Shown here: positions 8,551 to 17,183 of the stretch, one piece after another
Numbering within the stretch: position 1 is the first letter of the stretch
How the letters are laid out: each line of letters opens with the position of its first letter
DNA from: JBGAJN01 sp044224905
GTDB lineage: Bacteria; Verrucomicrobiota; Verrucomicrobiia; Limisphaerales; JBGAJN01
Length of the DNA stretch: 64,000 bases
NCBI GenBank assembly: GCA_044224905.1
Contig: JBGAJN010000001.1
Location: forward strand, 806,001 to 870,000
Reading direction: 5' to 3'
Notes under the pieces: model-generated
Told to the model about the DNA's origin: nothing
Databases searched by the model: none
Seen by the model: only the letters and a program-made list of their open reading frames with translations
Made by a program: the position numbers and the translations under genes

Positions 8551-10764
8551 ATGGACGCCAACAGTAACTCTCTTTCCGCCGATTCGAAGCTCCATTTCCT
8601 CGACTATTGGCGCATTATTCGCATTCGAAAGACGGTAATTATTGCCGTCATGTTGCTCGTTGTCATTACAACGACCGTCGTGACATACTTCCTTCCGGAG
8701 TATTACATGAGCACCGTCCGTTTGACGGTAGATCGAGATGCCTCCGATGTGTCTGGTGTAGGGGGGCAGCAAAACTACTTCGGGTACGATCCTTACTTCA
8801 TTCTGACGGAGTTTGAGAAGATCCAGTCTAAGAACGTCTTGTACGAGGTGATTGAGCGGCTCAAATTGAATGAGCGGTGGGCGAAGGATTATGGTGGCGG
8901 TGAGAAGTTAAAGACGACGGAGACGTTCACCATTCTTCGGAGCCTGATGGACGTTCGTCAGTCCCGTAATACGAGTTTGATCGAAATCCGGCTTTTCAGC
9001 CGTGATCCGAAGGAGGCAGCCGAGATAGCAAATGCTGTCGCCGACGTTTACCGGGAGGTTCGGTTGCGCCAGCGCACCGAGATATCGGCGAAAGGCATCA
9101 GGGTTTTGACCGACCGCTTCAAAGAACAAGATGACAAGGTTAAACAGGCTCAGGATTTGGTGGGGAATTTGCGGGAAAAACTCAACATTTCTGAAGTTGG
9201 TAGTGTCGGGAGTCTTAGTGCCGGCGGGGTAAGTCAAGTGTTGGAACCTGAGACTCTTCGGCGTGTAGAGGCGCTACGTGTCGAAGCGCGAAACTTCTAC
9301 GTGGAAGCCAGTACGATTTACGACGAACTCTCCAAGAAGTCGAAAACCGATCTTCGGAAAGCCATGTCCACCGCTTACCCTGACGCGCAACTTGCTAGTT
9401 TGCTCGAGCAGATGGATCAGGCGGAGCAAAAACTTGCTTCAATGCTGAAGGATTTGGGCGAGAATCATCCGGAAGTTCAACGAATCGCTGCACTGGCGAG
9501 CAAGATCAAGGAGCAGGTCGATAATCGCTTGGACGGCATTATGATGGGCTTGGCCACTAAAGTGGCGACCGCGAAAGCCCGTTTGGATGCGCTGACTCAA
9601 CAAGTGGAAGCGGCCAATAAAGCGAACATTGAAACAGCTTCACGAAACCGCCTTTACATCGAGGCTCTGCATGATCTCGAGAAACAGCAGCAGGTTCGCG
9701 ACACTCTCAATCTGAAAGTCATGCAGGAGACGATCGATAGTTCGCTCGGTCGAAGCTCTGTTGCCGTAATTACTGACCCAGCTGAGCCTGGGCTTTCGCC
9801 CGTGAGGCCTAATAAGACGCTGAACATTACGTTGGGTATTGTTGTGGGCATCATCCTTGGCATCGGACTGGCCTTCTTCATTGAATACTTGGATACCAGC
9901 GTCAAGACGCTCGATGATGTCGAGCGAGCGTTGCAGGCACCTGTTCTCGGTGTTATTCCGCAAAACGTGGGATCGCTTCTTGACGAAGGGCAGGAAAGTC
10001 CACACGCAGAGTCTTACCGTGTCCTTCGCTCCAACTTACTGTTCTCGAAAAAGGACGGGAAGTTCAACACCATGTGCGTCATCAGCGCTGGCGCCGGCGA
10101 GGGCAAATCCACCACGATTTTCAACCTTGCTTGCACCTTTGCTCAAAACGGCCAGCGTGTGGTCATTGTTGATTCTGACTTGCGCCGTCCGAGCATCCAT
10201 AAGTTTCTCCGCGTCTCCAACGCCATCGGTTTGACCAACTATCTTCAGCGCCAGAACACGCTGGAGGAGGTCATTCAAACCACCAGCCTGCCCACGTTGG
10301 ATTTCCTCCCCAGCGGCAAGTTGCCGAGCAGTTCGATGGGCATTCTGAACTCGGTTCAGATGAAGGCCCTTATTCACGAATTGAAGCGGCGCTACGACTT
10401 TGTGTTCTTCGATTCACCGCCAATCCTCGGTGTGAGTGATGCCTCTATCATGGCGAGCGAAGTCGACATGACATTGCTCGTTGTTCAATACCGCAAGTAT
10501 CCGCAAGCGATGACCCTCCGGGCCAAGCAGATGATCGACAAGGTCGGCGGGAACCTTATCGGTGTTGTGTTGAACAACATCAACATGGCGCATGACTCCT
10601 ACTATTATTACTACAGCGGGTTCTATTCGAACTACTACGCCCCGCACGAGGAGCAGAAGCCGAAAGAAATTGAAGGTCAACTTGGTGCATCGGAATCCGA
10701 GAACGGCAAAGATACCGGCGGAGACGCGGGTGATGAGCCGGCCAAGTTGGAGCAAAAATATTAA
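8551..10764 (+). CDS. Wzz-domain bacterial tyrosine kinase, polysaccharide co-polymerase
   Basis: The 737-residue protein spans the inner membrane twice, near residues 28-48 and 425-448 (TLGIVVGIILGIGLAFF). A long periplasmic Wzz/GNVR region with coiled coils lies between them, ending in SPVRPNKT. The cytoplasmic domain is a BY-kinase: Walker A GAGEGKSTT (about 512-520), Walker A' VVIVDSDLRRPS (about 536), Walker B FVFFDSPP (about 616) and a tyrosine cluster near 682-698 with eight Tyr in 17 residues. Such proteins control polymer length and export through cycles of autophosphorylation. No dedicated promoter is visible. Expression seems to need read-through of the terminator just before the start codon. 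The next gene is the matching Wza-like lipoprotein. Confidence 0.93.
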   Translation: MDANSNSLSADSKLHFLDYWRIIRIRKTVIIAVMLLVVITTTVVTYFLPEYYMSTVRLTVDRDASDVSGVGGQQNYFGYDPYFILTEFEKIQSKNVLYEVIERLKLNERWAKDYGGGEKLKTTETFTILRSLMDVRQSRNTSLIEIRLFSRDPKEAAEIANAVADVYREVRLRQRTEISAKGIRVLTDRFKEQDDKVKQAQDLVGNLREKLNISEVGSVGSLSAGGVSQVLEPETLRRVEALRVEARNFYVEASTIYDELSKKSKTDLRKAMSTAYPDAQLASLLEQMDQAEQKLASMLKDLGENHPEVQRIAALASKIKEQVDNRLDGIMMGLATKVATAKARLDALTQQVEAANKANIETASRNRLYIEALHDLEKQQQVRDTLNLKVMQETIDSSLGRSSVAVITDPAEPGLSPVRPNKTLNITLGIVVGIILGIGLAFFIEYLDTSVKTLDDVERALQAPVLGVIPQNVGSLLDEGQESPHAESYRVLRSNLLFSKKDGKFNTMCVISAGAGEGKSTTIFNLACTFAQNGQRVVIVDSDLRRPSIHKFLRVSNAIGLTNYLQRQNTLEEVIQTTSLPTLDFLPSGKLPSSSMGILNSVQMKALIHELKRRYDFVFFDSPPILGVSDASIMASEVDMTLLVVQYRKYPQAMTLRAKQMIDKVGGNLIGVVLNNINMAHDSYYYYYSGFYSNYYAPHEEQKPKEIEGQLGASESENGKDTGGDAGDEPAKLEQKY

Positions 10765-10803
10765 TTGTTCGTTTGGGGTGGGCTTTGTTAAGAATCAATC
10801 GTC

Positions 10804-11418
10804 ATGAACTGTATCCATAAGTTTTTTCGCCCGGAGATCTTGGTGGTGATCTTGGCAATGTTGCTGGGAGCTGGATGTGAAACCCTGCCTACGACCAACG
10901 ATGTCTCCGCTCCGGAAGGGCTGCAATCGATTGGATCTGCTGACACGCTGCAAGTGGGTAACAAGTTAATTATTAACTTCACCGACACACCCACTCCCAT
11001 CGCCCCCATTGAAGAAACCATTCGTGAAGATGGTATGATCAGTTTGCATTTGAGTCAGAAAATTCAAGCCGCTGGCAAAAAGAAAGGGGAATTAGAGGAG
11101 CAAATCAAAGCTTTGTACGTTCCTCAGTTTTATGTTCGCTTGACTGTGACCATCAAAACGGAAGATCGTTTTTTCTCTGTCGGCGGAGAGGTTCGCACCC
11201 CAAATCGGCAGGTTTATCTGGGTGAGATGACCGTACTTAAGGCTATCATTGCCGCTGGCGGTTTCACGGAGTTTGCCAACAAGAAGAATATCGAAATCAT
11301 CCGGTCAAATCGCCGGAAGGATAAAGTGAATTGGTATAAGGCGCAGGAAGATCCTCAGAAATACGATCTGCCGATTTATCCCGGGGACCAGATTCACGTT
11401 CATCGGCGAGTCATCTGA
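10804..11418 (+). CDS. Wza-like polysaccharide export lipoprotein
   Basis: The 204-residue protein has a lipoprotein signal with lipobox LGAGC (Cys about residue 25). A polysaccharide-export N-terminal domain (LQVGNKLIINFTDTP, REDGMISLHL) and one SLBB-like domain follow (FFSVGGEVRTPNRQVYLGEMTVLKAIIAAGGF). It should form the outer-membrane exit channel or its periplasmic part, with the upstream Wzz-kinase as partner. It is shorter than Wza of enterobacteria, with a single SLBB unit and no clear C-terminal amphipathic helix. The barrel encoded at 7195-8484 may provide the membrane-spanning part. Its TGA overlaps the next ATG by one base. Confidence 0.9.
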   Translation: MNCIHKFFRPEILVVILAMLLGAGCETLPTTNDVSAPEGLQSIGSADTLQVGNKLIINFTDTPTPIAPIEETIREDGMISLHLSQKIQAAGKKKGELEEQIKALYVPQFYVRLTVTIKTEDRFFSVGGEVRTPNRQVYLGEMTVLKAIIAAGGFTEFANKKNIEIIRSNRRKDKVNWYKAQEDPQKYDLPIYPGDQIHVHRRVI

Positions 11419-11807
11419 TGGTGCGGCTGCAGATACTCTCCGGCAGCAAGGCTGGACTGGCTTACGAAGCGTCTAGTTTTCCGCTGGCAATCGGACGAGC
11501 CGCTGCTGGTAGCATAACACTCGAGGATTCTGGCGTCTGGGAACAGCATTTCCAAATCTCTTTAGACCTCGCCGAGGGATTCTTTCTCGAAGTCATTCCG
11601 CCGGCGCTTGCATCGGTGAACGGTCAACCCGTTGATCGCGTACTTTTACGCAATGGGGATATTATTTCCGCCGGCTCGGCGAAATTGCAATTTTGGCTGC
11701 AGGAAACCCGTCAACTCAGTCTGCGCGTTCGTGAGGTGGGCACGTGGATCTCCTACTTCCTGCTCTGTGCCGGCCAGCTGGCTCTCATTTACTGGCTTTT
11801 GAATTAA
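11418..11807 (+). CDS. FHA-like domain protein with C-terminal membrane anchor
   Basis: The 129-residue protein starts on the last base of the upstream stop codon, so the two are translationally coupled. Residues 2-95 have the FHA strand pattern: LAIGR (Gly26, Arg27), an H at position 44 in VWEQHFQI, VNGQPVDR, and LLRNGDIISAG. Residues about 107-128 form one membrane helix (WISYFLLCAGQLALIYWLL). FHA domains bind phosphothreonine peptides. The usual loop motif SxxH reads WEQH, so the serine that holds the phosphate is missing. The protein may instead be a scaffold at the inner membrane for the export machine. No stem-loop terminator is seen in the 35-nt gap to convergent purH. Confidence 0.65.
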   Translation: MVRLQILSGSKAGLAYEASSFPLAIGRAAAGSITLEDSGVWEQHFQISLDLAEGFFLEVIPPALASVNGQPVDRVLLRNGDIISAGSAKLQFWLQETRQLSLRVREVGTWISYFLLCAGQLALIYWLLN

Positions 11808-11842
11808 CGGGGACGCTCGCGGTCGCGCGTGCTTATTGCCGG

Positions 11843-13402
11843 TCAGTGCCGGAAATGCCGTACGCCCGTGAAAACCATGGCAACGTTTCGTTCGTCGGCA
11901 GCAGCGATCACTTCGGCATCGCGCATGGAACCGCCGGGTTGAATGGCGGCTGTCGCACCGGCCTCGGCCGCGGCGATTAGGCCGTCGGGAAACGGGAAGA
12001 ACGCATCACTACAAACGACCGAGCCCGTGAGGCTGAGACCTGCTTCGCCAGCTTTCCAAACGGCAATCCGACTGGAGTCCACTCGACTCATTTGCCCAGC
12101 GCCGATGCCCAACGTGCGCTCGCTGCCGGCGTAAACGATGGCGTTGGATTTCACGTGTTTGACGACACGCCATCCGAAACGCATTGCCTGCCATTCCGCC
12201 TCCGTCGGCTGGCGTTTGGTGACAACCTTTGTATCGGCCGGCGTGAGAACTTTTACGTCGCGCTCTTGAAGCAGGAACGATCCCGCGCCCACGCTCCGCA
12301 CGTCCCACGGACGATCGGTAACTGGGTTCTTCAATACTTTCAGCAGGCGGAGATTCTTTTTCTTCTGCAACAAGGCCAGAGCCTCGGGGCTGAAATCTGG
12401 CGCCACGATGACCTCGCTGAAGATTTCACTGATCGCCTCGGCGCACGGAAGATCCAGTGCCTGATTCACTGCAATAATCCCACCGAACGGAGCCTGCTTG
12501 TCGGTAGCGAAAGCTTTGCCCCAGGCATCCGCCAGACTCGGGCCCTGGCCCAAGCCGCATGGGTTGGTGTGTTTCAGAATCGCGAGCGTGGGTGATTCGC
12601 CGGAGTACTCGCCGATCAACGCGGCCGCAGCGGTGAGGTCGAGGATGTTGTTGTAGGAAAGTTCCTTCCCGTGCAGTTGCTTAAAGTAATTGGAGAAATC
12701 ACCGTACAACGCGGCTCGTTGATGGGGGTTTTCACCGTAGCGCAGGCGTTGCGATTGCGACGCGCGAATAATCAGTTCTTCCGGCAACCCATCGGAAGTG
12801 GGGGTTGCGCTCCCGAAAGCCTTCGCGAGATGGCTCGCAATGGCTGCATCGTAAGCGGCAGTGCGGGCGTAAACCTTGGCCGCAAGGCGGCGGCGCAATT
12901 CCAGCGTAGTGTTGCCGGACGCTTGAATTTCCGCGGCAACCTCGACGTAATCCGCGGGGTCAGTGATGACCGTGACGCTCTCGTGATTCTTCGCGGCGCT
13001 GCGCAGCATCGACGGTCCGCCAATATCGATGTTCTCGATTGCTTCATGAATGCTGACGTTGGGCTTGGCGACCGTTTGTTCGAAGGGGTACAGATTCACC
13101 AACACGAGATCGATGGGCTCGATGCCGTGTGCTTTGGCCGTGGCCTCGTGAGTCGCGTTGCCGCGCAAAAAGAGCAACCCTCCGTGCACCTTCGGATGCA
13201 GCGTCTTCACGCGGCCATCGAGCATCTCCGGATAACCCGTGTAGTCGCTCAGGTCTTGCACTTTCAACCCCGCGTCGCGAAGCGCCTTGGCGGTGCCGCC
13301 GGTGCTGATGAGTTGAACGCCTGATTGGGCGAGGGCGAGGGCAAAAGGAACGAGTCCGGTCTTGTCGGAAACCGAGATGAGAGCGCGTTGAATTTTGGGC
13401 AT
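11843..13402 (-). CDS. purH: Bifunctional AICAR transformylase / IMP cyclohydrolase
   Basis: The 519-residue protein matches full-length PurH. An N-terminal MGS-like cyclohydrolase domain (ISVSDKTGLVPFA, ISTGGTAKALRDAG, LDGRVKTLHPKVHGGLL) is followed by the AICAR formyltransferase domain from about residue 200 (RYGENPHQ, ILKHTNPCG, DAFFPFPDGL, KSNAIV near the middle). It catalyses the last two steps of de novo purine synthesis in the cytoplasm, using 10-formyl-THF to make IMP. It is transcribed alone on the minus strand, convergent with the FHA-like gene. A pair of 12-nt direct repeats lies just upstream. The ATG at 13402 is well supported by the conserved start of the domain. Confidence 0.97.
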   Translation of the reverse strand: MPKIQRALISVSDKTGLVPFALALAQSGVQLISTGGTAKALRDAGLKVQDLSDYTGYPEMLDGRVKTLHPKVHGGLLFLRGNATHEATAKAHGIEPIDLVLVNLYPFEQTVAKPNVSIHEAIENIDIGGPSMLRSAAKNHESVTVITDPADYVEVAAEIQASGNTTLELRRRLAAKVYARTAAYDAAIASHLAKAFGSATPTSDGLPEELIIRASQSQRLRYGENPHQRAALYGDFSNYFKQLHGKELSYNNILDLTAAAALIGEYSGESPTLAILKHTNPCGLGQGPSLADAWGKAFATDKQAPFGGIIAVNQALDLPCAEAISEIFSEVIVAPDFSPEALALLQKKKNLRLLKVLKNPVTDRPWDVRSVGAGSFLLQERDVKVLTPADTKVVTKRQPTEAEWQAMRFGWRVVKHVKSNAIVYAGSERTLGIGAGQMSRVDSSRIAVWKAGEAGLSLTGSVVCSDAFFPFPDGLIAAAEAGATAAIQPGGSMRDAEVIAAADERNVAMVFTGVRHFRH

Positions 13403-13424
13403 AAACAGCGGCGCTTAAAGTCCC

Positions 13425-13454
13425 TCAACCGGCAAAGCGGCGTCAACCGGCAAA
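13425..13454. repeat. Direct repeat upstream of purH
   Basis: TCAACCGGCAAA occurs at 13425-13436 and 13443-13454 (18-nt period), 23-52 nt before the purH start on the opposite strand. The copies are exact. They may be operator sites or chance duplication. Confidence 0.5.
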
Positions 13455-13546
13455 TGAAATTCTCGTGCGAAAGTGTGTTCCACGAGAACGAATTCAGAGC
13501 TTGCGTTCCCGGCGCGGACTTTGCGACAGTAACGCCCCGCGAAAGC

Positions 13547-13621
<75 letters not shown>

Positions 13622-13643
13622 TCTTTCCTCATTGCGATCAAAT

Positions 13644-14861
13644 TCATTTGATCGCCGCGACTGCCGCTTCCTGAAACACCCGTCGCAGGTCCGATCCGTC
13701 GGAATTGGGCAGCTTCGCACGCTGAATCAGGAGGACGAAAATCATTCCCCGCTGCGGATCAATCCAGCCCTGTGTCCCGTACGCGCCGCCGTGACCAAAC
13801 GTGCCTGGTGAAAGCGACGCCGTGACGCCGGTCGGCTGTCGCACGATGCACCAGCCGAGCCCCCAACCGTTGCCGTCGGTAAAACCAGTTTTCAACTCGC
13901 TCGTCTGCACGCTCGTCATCTGCTGTACGGCGGCCTCCGACAAGTAACGTTTTCCACCAGTAATGCCGCCATTGAGAATCATCTGATAGAACTTCGCGAG
14001 GTCGTGCGCCGTGGAGAACAAGCCGCCGGCGGGCATTGGCGTGCGGGTGCGCGCAGTCAGATCGCCGCCGCCCATAAAATAGAGATTGGTTTCCGCCAGC
14101 CCCTTGCCACTTGGTCCGGGGCCATACGATTTCGCGAGACGCTTCGCTTGGCGGCTGGTGGGATAGAGCGTCGTGTCGCTCATTTCAAGCGGACGGAACA
14201 AGCGCTGTTCCAGAAATTCCGGATACGTTTTCCCTGATACCACTTCCACGATGCGTCCAAGCGTGTTGATGCCCGGATTGCAATATTGCCACTTGCTACC
14301 CGGGGCGAAGAGCAACGGCTGTTGCGAGTAACCCATCACGATTTCGGCGAGCGATGCATCTGGCCGCCGTGCGGAAACGTCGGCGAGACCGGACGTGTGC
14401 GTGAGCAAATCGCGGATGGTGATCTTGCGGTCCGGACGTTTGAGAGTGACGCGATCTTTTGTCGCCGACTCGATCAACCACTGCTTCTGGAATTCCGGCA
14501 GATACTTTTCAACCGGGTCATCCACCGACAGTTTGCCTTCGTCCTGCAGCATCATGATGCACGTCGAGGTGATGGGTTTGGTCATCGACGCGATCCAAAA
14601 CAAATTATCGGTGCGCATCGGCTTCTTCGCTGCGAGATCGGAGTAGCCGACCGCTTCGAGACTGACCACTTTTCCGTTTTGCGCGACGAGCGTCACCGCG
14701 CCGGCGATGGTTTCATCATCGACGAACTTCTGAATTTGCTTCGGCAACTCGGCCAACTTCTGCGCGTCTATGCCCGCGGCGGGCTTGGGCTCCGCGTTGA
14801 TCGCGAATGACGTAGCGATTAGCAGTGTGAGAGCGCTGAACGCATAGCGGATGGCTTTCAT
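13644..14861 (-). CDS. Exported serine hydrolase, class C beta-lactamase/esterase family
   Basis: The 405-residue protein has a signal peptide (cleavage near residue 23, SFAINAEP). Its beta-lactamase fold has Ser92-x-x-Lys95 (SMTK), a YCN motif (YxN) near 195 and HGG near the C-terminus (FGHGGAYGTQG). This triad is typical of family S12 hydrolases such as EstB and D-aminopeptidases. They cleave esters or D-peptides more often than beta-lactams. The frame ends 23 nt after the tRNA, on the opposite strand. A 124-nt gap separates its start from the divergent gene at 14986. The substrate cannot be read from sequence. Confidence 0.88.
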   Translation of the reverse strand: MKAIRYAFSALTLLIATSFAINAEPKPAAGIDAQKLAELPKQIQKFVDDETIAGAVTLVAQNGKVVSLEAVGYSDLAAKKPMRTDNLFWIASMTKPITSTCIMMLQDEGKLSVDDPVEKYLPEFQKQWLIESATKDRVTLKRPDRKITIRDLLTHTSGLADVSARRPDASLAEIVMGYSQQPLLFAPGSKWQYCNPGINTLGRIVEVVSGKTYPEFLEQRLFRPLEMSDTTLYPTSRQAKRLAKSYGPGPSGKGLAETNLYFMGGGDLTARTRTPMPAGGLFSTAHDLAKFYQMILNGGITGGKRYLSEAAVQQMTSVQTSELKTGFTDGNGWGLGWCIVRQPTGVTASLSPGTFGHGGAYGTQGWIDPQRGMIFVLLIQRAKLPNSDGSDLRRVFQEAAVAAIK

Positions 14862-14985
14862 GGGTGAATTCTGCCGGAAAGCCGGGCGCCGTTCGACTGA
14901 GAACTTGGGTTGGCTTGCTGCTTTGAGTCAGTTGAACAACGGGAGCAACGCGCTTAGTGTTCCTCGGCTAAACGAAGCGCGAAGT

Positions 14986-15627
14986 ATGAAAATCAACCCA
15001 AAGTTTTTCCGACCGCTGATAATCTCCCTCGTTTGTTCCGCGGCCCTTGTTGGCAACGCGGTCCTGGGCGCTGATGACGCTGCAACTAAGGGCTCAGCCG
15101 CCCCTCCGGTGACGCTGTCCTATGAGCTGGCGCAGGTGTTGAAAATGCACGAATCCGGCATCAGCGACAACGTGCTCACGGCTTACGTGGAGAATTCCAG
15201 ATACGTAGTGGCCGCCAAAGCAGAAGAGATTGTTCTACTTCGCGATCGCGGCGTTCCCGATTCGGTCATCTTGGCGGCGATTCAAAAGGCGCAAAATCCT
15301 GTCCAACCGATTGCCCAGCCCGCGCCCGCCTACACGCCTCTGCCACCGTCGCCGTCGCCGAGCTATGCGGTCGTGGCGCCGCAGCCGACCGTGATCTACG
15401 CGCAACCTTCGACCGTGTATGTGCAACCTGAGCCCGTCTACGTGCCAGCTCCCGCTGTTTCGGTGGGCTTCGGATTTTATGATTACGGTTACCGAACGTT
15501 TCCGTTTCGGCCGGCTTACTACGGGCTCGGTTACGGCTACTCCCACTATCCACGCTACTCGTCGGGCTTCGGTGGCGTGAGCGTTGGATTTAGTTTTGGC
15601 GGAGGCCGAGGCTATCACCACCGATGA
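14986..15627 (+). CDS. Secreted Pro/Tyr-rich protein of unknown function
   Basis: I chose the ATG at 14986 over an in-frame one at 14851 because it opens a clean signal peptide (MKINPKFFRPLIISLVCSAALVGNAVLGA) and leaves room for divergent promoters. The mature protein (about 185 residues) has a helical region (about 40-95) with SYELAQVLKMHESGISDNVL followed by IVLLRDRGVPDSVILAAIQKAQ. These look like two copies of a short helical module in which each ends in a G-[VI]-x-D-x-[VI]-[IL] turn. A Pro-rich linker (TPLPPSPSPSY) and a Tyr/Gly-rich tail ending GGGRGYHHR follow. Verrucomicrobial genomes often encode such proteins. No function is known to me. Confidence 0.7.
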   Translation: MKINPKFFRPLIISLVCSAALVGNAVLGADDAATKGSAAPPVTLSYELAQVLKMHESGISDNVLTAYVENSRYVVAAKAEEIVLLRDRGVPDSVILAAIQKAQNPVQPIAQPAPAYTPLPPSPSPSYAVVAPQPTVIYAQPSTVYVQPEPVYVPAPAVSVGFGFYDYGYRTFPFRPAYYGLGYGYSHYPRYSSGFGGVSVGFSFGGGRGYHHR

Positions 15628-15641
15628 AATCTTCAGCCGTT

Positions 15642-17114
15642 TCAGGGCGTCGTCACCCGGTAGAAGCGATTCGATATCGCTGGTGAAACCGAGTTCGTGA
15701 CGGACAACAGCCGATCAAACGCGGGCGCCGGTAGATTCGTCCAGTTCGTCCACGAGGTTCCTCCGGAAAATCCATCACGGTAACTGACGTGATACGTTTG
15801 CCCCGCGGTTCCGTTGAAGCTCAGAACGAACGCGCCAGGTAGCCAGCGAGCGTCGTCAATTTGCAGCACGCTGTTTCGGTTCCGAGGATCCGTGCCCACG
15901 AGGAACTCCATCAAGTTCGATTGCCCGTCACCATCCGTGTCGAGTGCGGCGTCTGAGGTGTCGTTCGGATTGAAACCGTTTTTAATCTCCCACGTGTCGG
16001 GAATGCCGTCGTTATCCGAATCGGCAGGGATGAACTCGAATTGTCGGATCACGATCTCCGCTTCCTGCCCGTTGTTCGGCGCCGCTCCGTTGAACAGCCA
16101 GAGATTTAGCCGCACGTTTTCATCGCCGCTGGGCGGAACGGATTGCGTGTAAGTCCACTGGCTGATCACGTTGGTCGGCGGGAGATTGGTCCCCTGCAAA
16201 CCGCGCACGCTTTGGAAGAACACTTGATTCGTGCGCCAGTCGAATACGTGAGTGGACGGAACCTGCCCCGTTGGCATCTGGTAACGCACGAGATGATTGG
16301 TCGCATCGAACGGCTGCACGACGAACTGCGCGTTATTTGTGTCTGCGGCGTTGCCCCAGCGCGAGAATTCGAAATCAATTTCCCGATGAGTGAACGCCGG
16401 ATCGTCGGTCCACGTGAAGAGTCCGAGAACGAGGTTGCGGTCGAGGTTGTCGACGGGCGAGTCGAGTTGGAATCGATACTGTCCGTAGCCGAAAGTCTTT
16501 TGTGAAAACACTTCGGCGCAGCGCCACTGGCCGTTCGTGTGGGTGACGCGCAGGTGGAGCCGGTTCGATGCGTCGAGCCAGACGTTGTTCGTTGCAGCGG
16601 AGAAGTAGTTCGGACCGGGGCCGAGCAGGTTCGTATCCCCTTTCACCGTCCAGTTAATGCCCGAGAAGGTGATCGTGCGCACGCTGGGATCGGCACGCGT
16701 GACGGAAACCTGCGCCACGCTGTTCGACCCAAGTTCTCCCGGCAACGCAGCGTCGCCCAACAGGAGCGGGGGCGTGTAGTTCGTCCGCACGAGGAATGCG
16801 GCGATGCGCGTTGCCTGCTCGTCGATGCCGCCGGTGGTGATATCGCAGGCCCAAGTGCTGTTCGTAGTGATTGTGGTCAACGGCGTGACGCCGTTCGGCT
16901 TGGTCCACCAGCCGCCGACGTAGATGTAAACCGCGACGCGGTGCGAGACGGGGGCGGCATTGCGAACCAAACCCGTCAGGTCATTGAACGAGCCAAACGC
17001 CGGTACACTGACGAACTCGATGGAAGGAATGGTCGTGCCCGACACATGCGCGGGCAGGCAGGCGCCCACAGCAAACGACAACCATAGCGCCGCATGCTTG
17101 AACCAGTGTTCCAT
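15642..17114 (-). CDS. Secreted GH16-like protein with calcium-repeat C-terminus
   Basis: The start is taken as the ATG at 17114, ahead of a good signal peptide (MEHWFKHAALWLSFAVGACLPAHVSG). A GTG at 17129 is also in frame. About residues 140-345 form a jelly-roll resembling glycoside hydrolase family 16, with FGYGQYRFQLDSPVDNLDRN, then HREIDFEFSRWG near residue 245. This matches the E-x-D-x-E catalytic signature, so glucan or galactan hydrolysis is plausible. Residues about 365-415 hold DxDxDG calcium-binding repeats. The final 80 residues form a beta module ending NRFYRVTTP. The neighbour at 17184 has a similar C-terminal module. GH16-like membership is by motif, not by search. Confidence 0.7.
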   Translation of the reverse strand: MEHWFKHAALWLSFAVGACLPAHVSGTTIPSIEFVSVPAFGSFNDLTGLVRNAAPVSHRVAVYIYVGGWWTKPNGVTPLTTITTNSTWACDITTGGIDEQATRIAAFLVRTNYTPPLLLGDAALPGELGSNSVAQVSVTRADPSVRTITFSGINWTVKGDTNLLGPGPNYFSAATNNVWLDASNRLHLRVTHTNGQWRCAEVFSQKTFGYGQYRFQLDSPVDNLDRNLVLGLFTWTDDPAFTHREIDFEFSRWGNAADTNNAQFVVQPFDATNHLVRYQMPTGQVPSTHVFDWRTNQVFFQSVRGLQGTNLPPTNVISQWTYTQSVPPSGDENVRLNLWLFNGAAPNNGQEAEIVIRQFEFIPADSDNDGIPDTWEIKNGFNPNDTSDAALDTDGDGQSNLMEFLVGTDPRNRNSVLQIDDARWLPGAFVLSFNGTAGQTYHVSYRDGFSGGTSWTNWTNLPAPAFDRLLSVTNSVSPAISNRFYRVTTP

Positions 17115-17183
17115 GCGGTGGGCTTTCACTTCGTTGACATGATATTCGAGTGGGGCGTGCTCGCGGAAGATCGCGCACGCCGG

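Noticed and set aside
14851..14985. N-terminal extension of the Pro/Tyr-rich secreted protein
   Set aside because: It overlaps the start of the divergent hydrolase and places the signal peptide inside the protein. The ATG at 14986 gives a normal signal peptide.
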